From Leptasterias polaris (lineage: Eukaryota > Echinodermata > Asteroidea > Forcipulatida > Asteriidae), in NCBI GenBank assembly GCA_037783415.1, contig JAZGTN010000150.1:3224001-3288000 (forward strand): DNA of 64,000 nt, written 5' to 3'. Both the position numbers and the translations under genes were made by a program. How positions within the stretch are numbered: the first letter of the stretch is position 1; every line of letters starts with the position of its first letter. Below, piece after piece: positions 55,379 through 64,000 of the stretch. The notes under the pieces were generated by a model. That model was not told the DNA's origin, searched no databases, and saw nothing but the letters and a program-made list of their open reading frames with translations.

Positions 55379-55706
55379 TTAAAGGGTGTGTACAACATTG
55401 GTAAGATTGAAAACATAATGTTCACAGATTTGCACATAATTTACATGGTATAAAGATGGTGTAGGAAAACTTCCCTTGAAATAGTTTTGCTTGAAACGCT
55501 ATAGTTTTTAGGAAATGAGTAAAACAATTAGTATTTATCACCCGTGATAAAATCCGATGTTTGAAAATCACTGTTTTCTCATGACTCCGAAGACCGATTT
55601 AGCTTCAACTTTCACAGACTTATTATTTCATGTATATATTATGTTGGATCACATCAAGAGTGCATACTGGTCTTTGACAATTGTCAATGTTGTACGTGTG
55701 CTTTAA
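55379..55706. mobile_element. MITE family D, copy 3, flanked by TTAA
   Basis: TTAA|AGGGTGTGTACAACATTGG opens and an inverted CCAATGTTGTAC-like end, GTCAATGTTGTACGTGTGCT|TTAA, closes. The interior matches copies 1 and 2 (AAAACTTCCCTTGAAATAG, GAAATGAGTAAAACAATTAG, CATGACTCCGAAGACC). Confidence 0.82.
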
Positions 55707-56545
55707 TGGGTGTAGAATAACATGAGATGATTATTAGTCTACGATATACCAAGATATAATTATATCTCCGTAATATCACTACTTGGACCTTGCTCTTTCA
55801 ACCCCCACCCCCATTGATATCCGTGTTAAGTAAACTACCAAATGTGTTGGGTGCCAAAGGCGTACCGTGTCGGTGGTGTCACATAACGATACAGAATGAA
55901 CCAATTTAACACCTGAGTGTTTGCAATGGAGATGTGCAATACAATGCATCGGTTGTCATAGACGAACGACAAATTGAAAGACCAGTACGATGAAATATAA
56001 AACAATTTAACATTTTGTACACAAGAGTCCAATAAAAACCACTAGACCATCGTTCATACACCCGCATGCGGGACAGAACATCTAAACAACCCAACAACAA
56101 CCATCACTGGATAGAAAATCAAACGTATACCTCACAAATACTCAACAATTATGATACCTTTTTCCTAATTCCCAATCGGAAAGGAACAGTCAATCTGGCT
56201 TTAAAACTAACTACAGCAATCACTGTAATTGGAAGAAAAGTACATGTACATCTTTTTTCCACTATTTCCACATTTGGAAGGGAAAACTACACTTTTTCGA
56301 CACCAAACTAACACAGATTTGGCCTAGAATCCCAAAATAAACCTTGGAAATTTACGCGCCTTTTCTCTGAAAGCCTTAACCACCACCGGACCAATAGGAC
56401 ACACAACAAGTAAACCAACACAGGAACATTCCAGCTGACCAATCACCACGCGGCCAACGCACGTACACAATGGGATTATTTATCTGACGTCTGCTATGTA
56501 TCAGCCTGACTACACTCAAGTCATCTGACATCATGTCCCTCAAAA
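55707..56545. other. No gene recognised; possible MITE A remnant and 5' part of a retroelement
   Basis: At 55850-55930, GTGGTGTCACATAACGATAC then TTTAACACC then GAGTGTTTGCAATG recalls half of a family A MITE. From about 56050 the + strand becomes A- and C-rich, as in the retroelement remnant that follows. Confidence 0.35.
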
Positions 56546-57869
56546 ATGAGTTTAAAGTTCAAGAAACACAGTCACTTAAAAACCTCTAGTCCAAAACCTT
56601 CAACCTCAAGAGCTGTTTCACCCACCCTGTCGAACTCTTCGGACATACCATGCGGACAAATACCTCTTATCAATCAACTGGAGGACTCGCTGATAACATC
56701 ATTGGAACCAAAAACGAGATCAATATAGAGGCAGCCAAGAAAGAAGGAAGGACTAAACTCGTGGCTCATTTCTCTGGACAAGAACTCCGGACGTCAGTCC
56801 AGCTCTTCGGCTTCTTCATCCGCCTCAGAACAACCAGGGGTAAGAAGCGGAAAAGTGACACCAAGTAAAGAAGCTCACCAAACTAAAAACAAACCGGTTC
56901 TTTTCAGAACTACCACATATTCAAAGAGAGAATATTACATGATTCGCTTTATCTATTTTACTATTTGCTCCATTACTATAATAATATATCACGGCATTCC
57001 GAAAAAGATATTATTATAAAACAACCTTACTTAAAATAGTATAATAATAGATAATAGATATAAACCCTACTCTCTAGAAATATGGCCAAACACAAGTTAA
57101 CCAAACGAGCTCACCTTACACAATCCCAAAACAAAGCCAAACGCTTTCCACGTACCTGCTACCAACGGTTCACGAGAACATTTTTCGAAACAAAATAACG
57201 ATAGTTATTGGACTTTTATTACCAACCAGTCTAAAGCCAATCTTTCTCCATTTCAGAAAGTGGTTTCTTAGAAAAAGGTTGAACATCTGTTCCAACTCCC
57301 GTTAAAACCAAAACCGAAAATTACCTCTGAGTGATCTCAACATCTTCCACAGAAGAATGAGAGTTGCAATCCTTGTATCAACCACATTACCCTAACTCTT
57401 GCATTCAACCATTACTGACCAAAACAGAATGGAATGAAACACCTTGGAAGATTTTCCCTAATCCTCCTTTCATTGCGTTCAAACAAAGACCAAAACCTTC
57501 GGGAAACTATTTGGAGCTAAAACTCAATCAAAGTCCAATCGACTTTACATCCACACAACAGCTCCCCCATTTCCGAATAACCACCTCTTGGCAAAGGCCT
57601 AGTTGAAGCACCACAAACCCCGTTCTCCAATTTGGAGGAAAAAATCACACACAATCAAGGAACTCACTCAAACCGTCCCCAAACGGACTACAACCTCGAA
57701 CCGAAGCCACCTTATCGAACCTTATACCGTCTACAACAAAGACGAGAGACATACCGATTCTTTTAGAATCAACCAATTGCAACTGATGAATGCCCATCTG
57801 AGGCAGGAAAACATGTTATTGCTACCCGAGAATCTGAAAAAATATTCTCAGTCTCATTACCCCAGTTGA
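56546..57869 (+). mobile_element. Decayed retroelement, possibly Penelope-like
   Basis: The + strand is strongly A- and C-biased. One frame from 56546 reads HLKTSSPKPSTSRAVSPTLS, passes a single TAG, and continues SSSSASSSASEQPGVRSGK, which is a Ser-rich amino-terminal type region. At 57364-57606 the frame contains NPPFIAFKQRPKPSGNYLEL. This recalls the PPxIAFKRxxNLxxxLVRSKL linker that precedes the GIY-YIG domain in Penelope-like elements. No catalytic reverse transcriptase motif or GIY-YIG motif survives, and several stops break the frame. The family call is tentative; a LINE is the alternative. Confidence 0.45.
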
Positions 57870-59544
57870 AACCACTGACTAAAAAGTCTTGTTTGTTCCT
57901 GGTCATATTATATTCACACACAAAAAAAACCAGTCAATATGACAAAATATGAATATAATACCCCGACATGAACCACATCCATAAAACAGGTAATCTCATT
58001 TTTACGGTTTTATGTTTTTCAAGTCAACTAGTCTTGGAGTGTCACTGAATTGGATTGCGCCATCACTTATCAATCATCAACATTTTGTACATCTTGGATC
58101 TCTTTTGTCCCATAAAAACAAAATGACAAGTATTTGTGGTAGTAATTGGCGTTTGTAAACCAACTTTAAATTCTGATTCAAGTGATCTTCAGAATGCATA
58201 ATATATTTGATTTCAGTTCCAGACTGCTGGGTTGCTAATACGAAAACTGATGACCTTTCTCCATCATTGATATAACTTTGTCAAGTCACAAACATAACAT
58301 ACAGCAATGCACGTGCTTTTCGCATCACAGAGAGTTTTGCCGCCAAACCAAATCCCTAAGTTAATTAAGTGGGCAGATGGTTTTGACATAATTACTTTTA
58401 AGTATACGTATTGCCACACTCTAAGTAGATTATAATAATTCCTTTTGGACACACATCTTTAGTTGCACACGTGACAATCTATTTCGATTATGAATCAACC
58501 ATCTGATGTCCCATTCCCTGCTTAAGACTGACTTGTAATTAGCTTACAACATTTCAATTACAAGACACGAACGTATTGTACAAAAGAATGAATGTCATGA
58601 ATTTTGTCACTGTGTGGTTCTTGTTGAAAGATCTAAAACAATGAAAACCTTGATTAGCAAAAACTCCTTTTTGCAACGAAGTACTGCCTTGAAACTTGCA
58701 TAACAAATTGGCAACGACTGCAGATTCATATAAAAGAGATTAAATCAGGAACATAAGTAACACCTTGATCCTTGCCATGTGAAAATATGTTCACAATAAA
58801 CACACTCCCGGAAACTCGTCCACCCACACTCTAAAAATACTATTAAAGAAACCCTTTTCAAACAACGTGGACAACTCCATGTAGACGCCAGCCTTCCCGC
58901 CATGACCCTTGTCTCGTGAGGACAACCGGGCGGGGTACGATCATTTTGTAAAACGATGGTGCGAAGCGTCTCAGAAGCGTCATATAATTATCCATATAGG
59001 ACTCCTATATTAAACTTTGTTGCATTGTGGCAGTATACATGACAAAACACAGGATGACACTTGAAGCGTTTTCCACCAATCAATTGCCAAGGACATTATG
59101 TGTTGTATATAAAGCTAAATTAAAGTGTCCGCGAACACATTCTATCGTAATTAATTAATGTTTACATTTTTCCTGAGTTCGGATCGCTAAACTGACAAAA
59201 AGGCTAAAAATCATTCTAAAAACTTTAACATTTCCTTAAAAACATGCTTGAGAACCACAAAACATAAACTGTCACTCTATGGTCTCACTTTGGGCTTTTA
59301 GAGTTTATAAAACACCGCATTAATATTAAAGCTTTACGCTAAAATTAAACATAGGCCTACTGCATTTGGACAGATATTTTTTGTAGAGTAACATTGTATG
59401 CTTTTCGCATTGCTTTTCCACTATCCATTTTCTTTGTTCGTTTTTAAATAAATTACAGTTTGTACCTATATTACAAATACCCAATCAATGTAACTTGTAA
59501 GCCCAAACGGACATACAGACGATTTCTTGATCAGGTGAACCCAG
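57870..59544. other. No gene recognised
   Basis: AT-rich; the only frames are short. CACTCTAAAAATAC at 58829 resembles a family B end, but no second end was found. Confidence 0.4.
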
Positions 59545-59695
59545 AAAGTGCTTTTAAAATGGGATTTTAATTCAGATTCTTCGCCAGTTTGACCCATATG
59601 TGGATCATTTACACATAAACTCCGGTTCATACTGACCCAGAAATGGGTCACCAGAAATGGGTCAGGCCCAACGGGCCCGGAAACGTTTTGAGTGC
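59545..59695. mobile_element. MITE family B, copy 8 (fragment)
   Basis: GATTCTTCGCCAGTTTGACC, GGTTCATACTGACCCAGAAA and GGTCAGGCCCAACGGGCCCG are family B interior words. CCAGAAATGGGTCA is locally doubled. The left terminus is missing. Confidence 0.75.
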
Positions 59696-59977
59696 AGCTT
59701 GTCCCCCCCAAAAAACAACATCTTCATTAGATTTAGAGATGTAATACTCACATACCACGGGAACAAGATGAAAGAAAACAAAGTTATATCTAATTTTAGC
59801 TGGGATATCAAATCGATATTATAGATAGCTCTTATCCATGAGATTTTAAACATCCATATATATCTATTTAGTGAAATCCAGAGTGATTTCTTTTTCAAAA
59901 CAGGGGTATCTGAATTAAAAAGGGTAATATCTCTATCAGACACGGACAGCTTCTGTCATCATGCCATTTTATTTTGA
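59696..59977. other. No gene recognised
   Basis: AT-rich spacer between two family B copies. Confidence 0.4.
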
Positions 59978-60208
59978 TACACTCTAAAAACTTCCGGTTC
60001 CCAGGGAGGAGGCTGACAATGTTGGAATCAGACTGACCCGGAAACTGGTTTTTAAAATTGGAATTGAGCTTGAATTCTGCGTAAGTTTGATACATTTCTG
60101 GGTCATTTTGACACATGTTCCGGGTCACAGTGACCAATAGAAAGGCTAGTTTAGGCTACTTGGGACCCGGAACTGGGTCAATTCGGACCCGGAATTTTTC
60201 ATAGTGTA
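59978..60208. mobile_element. MITE family B, copy 9, TA-flanked
   Basis: TA|CACTCTAAAAACTTCCGGT opens and GGACCCGGAATTTTTCATAG then TG|TA closes. Perfect GGTCACAGTGACC is at 60123-60135. Confidence 0.87.
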
Positions 60209-60260
60209 TTTTATTTTCAAATGGTATTCCCTGCATAAAAGTAAAATCCCTTAAAAGAAC

Positions 60261-60455
60261 TACACACTGTAAAAACTGGGGGGTTAAAGTTGACAAAATA
60301 GGTGTTGTTACATAACATTATACATACCCCAAAAAATATATATATATATTTACACCATAGGGTTTTAAATAACACTTACTTTTGATTCTCTTTTGAGTAT
60401 CTGTATGTAATAACACTCATAGTGTCAATGTTAGCACCCCAGTGTTTACAGTGTA
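60261..60455. mobile_element. MITE family A, copy 4
   Basis: CACTGTAAAAACTGGGGGGT opens and TAGCACCCCAGTGTTTACAG then TG|TA closes. Subterminal AATAGGTGTTGTTACATAAC is mirrored by TGTATGTAATAACACTCATA. A (TA)n run sits in the middle. Confidence 0.85.
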
Positions 60456-60920
60456 GGATAAAAAATCCTGTTAAAATGCATTAATGCTTCCAAATAAAAC
60501 ATGAAAGTGGAATGGTCATGGGAATGACGGAGTCCAAATGTATTTGCGAGTTCTTGTTTTTTGGAAAAGTCATCATATGTATAAACTCAATGATTACCGG
60601 GAGCGCGTCTTCAATCTCGGGGCAACAATATTGAATGAGAATTAGAAATGACGTGTTACGAATCATCCGGCCATCATACATTGAGATTGAGATTGAGGGA
60701 TCCACTCAAGAAAGCAGATGGTTAAACACGTTGCGTAAATGTTTGGAAATTTATTTAATTTTTTGAAGATTGGATGCAATAACATTGGCTTCTGGACGAT
60801 TAGATTAATTCGTAAGGTATGTGGTATAGCATCTAGGCATGAAGAAAGTCTCTCCGTGATGAGCTGTGGTTTAGCAGAGAATCAGTGGTGTAACAGCTCA
60901 ACGTTTCGATCAGTGTGCAT
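60456..60920. other. No gene recognised
   Basis: Short frames only. The satellite starts just after. Confidence 0.4.
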
Positions 60921-61590
60921 TAATCAGTTTCCTCTAATCAATGCTCTTATCAGTTTCCTCTAATCAATATGCTCTAATCAGTTTCCTCTTATCAATAAGC
61001 TCTAATCAGTTTCCTCTAATCAATATTCCCTAATCAGTTTCCTCTAATCAATATTCTCTAATCAGTTTCCTATAATCGATATTCTCTAATCAGTTTCCTC
61101 TAATCAATATTCTCTAATCAGTTTCCTCTAATCAATATTCTCTTATCAGTTTCCTCTTATCAATAAGCTGTAATCAGTTTCCTCTAATCAATATGCCCTT
61201 ATCAGTTTCCTCTAATCAAAATGCTCTTATCAGTTTCCTCAAATCAATATGCTCTAATCAGTTTCCTCTGATCAGTATGCTCTAATCAGTTTCCTCTAAT
61301 CAATATACTCTTATCAGTTTCCTCTAATCAATATTCTCTAATCAGTTTCCTCTAATCAATATTCTCTAATCAGTTTCCTCTAATCAATATTCTCTAATCA
61401 GTTTTCTCTAATCAATATTCTCTTATCAGTTTCCTCTTATCAATAAGCTGTAATCAGTTTCCTCTAATCAATATACTCTTATCAGTTTCCTCTAATCAAT
61501 ATTCTCTAATCAGTTTCCTCTAATCAATATTCTCTAATCAGTTTCCTCTAATCAATATTCTCTTATCAGTTTCCTCTGATCAGTGTGCTC
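60921..61590 (+). repeat. Satellite, 28-bp unit, about 24 copies
   Basis: The unit is AGTTTCCTCTAATCAATATT then CTCTAATC, itself two related halves. Variants switch TAATCA to TTATCA. The marker CAATAAGC occurs at about 60993, 61161 and 61441, spaced 168 and 280 bp (6 and 10 units). This shows a higher-order period produced by block duplication. The word GATCAGTGTGC occurs at both edges of the array (about 60908 and 61578). Confidence 0.95.
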
Positions 61591-63824
61591 TACTTAGCAT
61601 GCTTTTTTTCTTCCAAAGACGATCAGAGCAAAGAGATGACTACCGATACTAATCCTACATTTTGCCTTAAATTTATGGAACAATGAAAAACACTACAAGT
61701 GGAATACCCTGCTTGCTCAAAACCTAACTAAATAAGCTAATTACATACATTGAGAAAACAATAATATTAAACAGATAAATAAATGCATTTATTCATAAAT
61801 ACAGTTGCCCTAAAAACATTTACTCATAAACACATCTATTCCTAAATGTATTTATCCACAATACGCGTTTTCTATTCATTAATGAATCAATTAATAAATA
61901 CGCAGGTTTATCAATCCGTTTATAATAAATAACGGGTCATACCCCAGGCAGTTTATCCATTCAAATTGGTCGAGTGGAGATCATGTGGCCATGTTGAAAC
62001 GTGTTGAAGGGTTAAAACATACACGTGTTGTTAGCACACAAGCTTACTCGGGCGGTGATTTACGTGTAACTCAATCAATTCACAATGGTACTCGATGTGA
62101 AATTAGTACACGCATGTACTCACAACCGCTCTCATGCAATTTGACCCTTCGCGAAATAATGCCCGAAGACGTGACTGGAGGAGTTCAAATTTTACAGAAA
62201 AGGTTTACTGATTTCCCAACGCTTAAAACCAAATGGGATGTTTGAATGGAAGTAGAATAATAGTGGCTTGGTCTTAAACGGGCAGTTAAACCTTGCAATG
62301 TCCGTAAGATAAATAATCTCGCCTTCGATACGGCTCGGCACTGTATCGCATGGCCACGACCCTGCCGGTTTGAAAAGGCCCATTAAGACCTCGTCGACTT
62401 CTCTTTTATTTTCTTGTTAAAAAACGAGAGATTTCAACGCGAGACGTGTACACTACATACATACATATATCAAAAGAGATACCTTGTATCAGAGAGAGCG
62501 ATGGAAAGACACAGAAGCATGATTCTCCACGAAGACAAGAGCCATTTGGAATTATTGCTAATTCCGGATAAAAAATCAAAACAGAAGAAAACAATGCAGA
62601 GGTCACAAGAAGGTTGCTCATTGGTCCATTTGTTTTCTATTGTTTCATTATCGTTATACCTGTAAGATGATGGTATGATTACGTCATTGCATAAAGGTGG
62701 ATTACAATAACGTCACGAGTTTCTCACAATCCTCTCTGAATTTTTTCAACTTGTCATTTTCGAGGTACAACAACGACGTTGCAATGGAAAACGTAATGTT
62801 AAAACCATCGAAGATGGCGAACGTTATCCGTTCCGAGAGTATTGTTGGATATGTCACGTCATGTGCATTCCACATATTGAGTGATAATATTCTAGCACTT
62901 GGGCAGTATTTCAGTTGGAAATGATTATTTGTCAGAACAATTGCCAAGTATCAATTTTTTAAAGTAGGTTTTCAGGTTAAACAGTTTATAGTAATTTTCC
63001 CCAAAAAGAAAAATTATTTACCTTGCAATGTTTTGTTTTTTTAATGCCAAACTGTTTTTTATTCAGTTTCATTTATCAATGTTTTAACACTTTAAACTTT
63101 GTCTGGAAGCCTTTTTTTATCATCAAGAATGTCTTTTTAATTTGTGTTTTTCTTTTTTTCCTATTTTTCTAATACCGGTACCCTGGAATCGAAGGACTGC
63201 ACGTATGATTCACGTATGTTATTCTGGAGTAAACATTGTAAGACCATAAAACATTAACCCAATGTACTTAAATTCCACTAAACCGTGACTCCGACAAATA
63301 TTTAATTACATGTTTAATTCCTAACTTCCTTTATTTTAAGTTAAACAAAAAAAGTAATCCCCAAGTTAAAAGAAAAAAGAAAACAAAGATCAAGGGAGAA
63401 TTCGTCTACGCACGAACCATTATTGTCATCCTTAATTAATCTGTCACTCACCCAAACAAGAAAAACATACTATTCTGGCACGAGAGAGATGAACGAGACG
63501 GAGTTTTGTACTTGATTGCTCCAGTGTGTCCGTTGATTCCCGAGCGACGGCCACGAAAATAGAACCCAAATTAAATTAATATGTTCATAACCTGAAAACA
63601 GTCCTGTGCGACAGCAGATCCTTGGGGTTCGGACCGGTCATTTGCCCTCCCCGACCCGCCTCTCCGTCGCTGTATGCGCTTCATTTTTCACGGAGACTAT
63701 GGGGGAAGACGTGGGCCCTTGGGAACATTGACCCTTGAAAAGGGACTCTATCGACCTTATTAGCTTCGTGAAATTTGATCACACCCAAGTATACGATACA
63801 ACCTGGGAAGCGGCAGCCAGGGGA
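61591..63824. other. No gene recognised
   Basis: An AT-rich patch with many ATAAAT words lies at 61765-61910. The + frame 61985-62245 (86 codons) and the opposed frames at 62697-62947 (75 and 81 codons) are unrecognised. The minus frame of the last pair ends NDKLKKFREDCEKLVTLL, which looks protein-like but matches nothing I know. Confidence 0.4.
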
Positions 63825-64000
63825 TCACCTTAAGGGGATGCGACTTTTTGTATCAGATATCAAATAATAAACCACAAGGGAAACTGACTGGGTAAATTTT
63901 TAAATGATTTTGGGTTGAACAAAGAAAAATTGACTAGAGCGGGATTTGAACCAACGACCTCCGGTTTAACGTGCCGGCGCTCTACCAACTGAGCTATCTA
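63825..64000 (-). mobile_element. SINE with a tRNA-like head, cut by the window end
   Basis: On the minus strand the head (64000 down to 63931) reads TAGATAGCTCAGTTGGTAGA, then GCGCCGGCACGTTAAACCGG, then AGGTCGTTGGTTCAAATCCC. The B box is at 63942-63952 and an A-box-like TAGCTCAGTTGG at 63985-63996. The anticodon region (ACGTTAA) suggests GTT, but position 33 is C and the stem has a mismatch, so it is not a functional tRNA-Asn. The body continues ATTTTTCTTTGTTCAACCCA and TTACCCAGTCAGTTTCCCTT. The start of the head, and any 5' target duplication, lie outside the window. Confidence 0.8.

Noticed and set aside
60921..61590. Possible CRISPR-like array
   Set aside because: Units are contiguous and degenerate with no unique spacers, and the window is eukaryotic. 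It is a satellite.
62697..62947. Opposed 75- and 81-codon ORFs
   Set aside because: The residue pattern of the minus frame looks protein-like, but there is no family match, splice signal or promoter to support a call.
63931..64000. Functional tRNA-Asn gene (minus strand)
   Set aside because: Position 33 is not U, the anticodon stem is mismatched, and a SINE body follows directly. The acceptor stem cannot be fully checked because the window ends.

Overview
This window looks like gene-poor, repeat-rich DNA from a marine invertebrate, most likely an echinoderm and perhaps a sea star. The basis is AT-rich sequence, spliced ORFs with GT..AG introns, RNA polymerase III tRNA-derived SINEs, LINE 3'-end fragments, and many small terminal-inverted-repeat elements whose ends (AAAGG..TACA..TTGGTAA with TTAA) I associate with echinoderm genomes. 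That taxonomic call is recognition from memory and was not tested. There is no bacterial operon, CRISPR array or rRNA. I found no complete host gene that I can name.

Layout. 1-6600 is mostly anonymous sequence with one 0.9-kb inverted-repeat element (1597-2494) and two MITE copies. 6609-8461 is the most gene-like part: two spliced exons on + (6782-7473, a conserved repetitive family with HMLEDH and GEQGGESMHA motifs) and one candidate first coding exon on - (8134-8243). Both face inward between two inverted 26-bp copies of an NRF1-like sequence. 9851-11623 is a TA-flanked inverted-repeat element carrying a 135-bp tandem array. 12007-17770 holds unrecognised minus-strand ORFs and a tandem array of a 1.88-kb unit, which copies one ORF segment and ends inside a fold-back element. 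18960-22040 has a LINE fragment and a tRNA-Leu-like SINE.

24-36 kb and 42-60 kb are peppered with MITEs of at least five families. They are called here A (CACTGYAAAAACTGGGG), B (CACTCTAAAAACTCCCGG), C (TAGACCTTATGCAT), D/E (TTAA-flanked AAAGG..TTGGTAA) and F (TACGGAAGCGTAT). 47662-48207 is the longest ORF and contains a perfect in-frame duplication. 50.3-51.4 kb has two LINE C-terminal fragments, 56.5-57.9 kb a decayed retroelement, 60.9-61.6 kb a 28-bp satellite, and 63.8-64.0 kb a second SINE cut by the window end.

Nothing here amounts to a working multi-gene pathway. The most interesting signals are: a MITE family that spreads perfect GGTCAnnnTGACC palindromes; a tandem amplification whose breakpoint lies in a palindromic element; three element types with different interiors but one shared terminal motif; and the inward-facing gene pieces at 6.6-8.5 kb. 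All alignments were made by eye.
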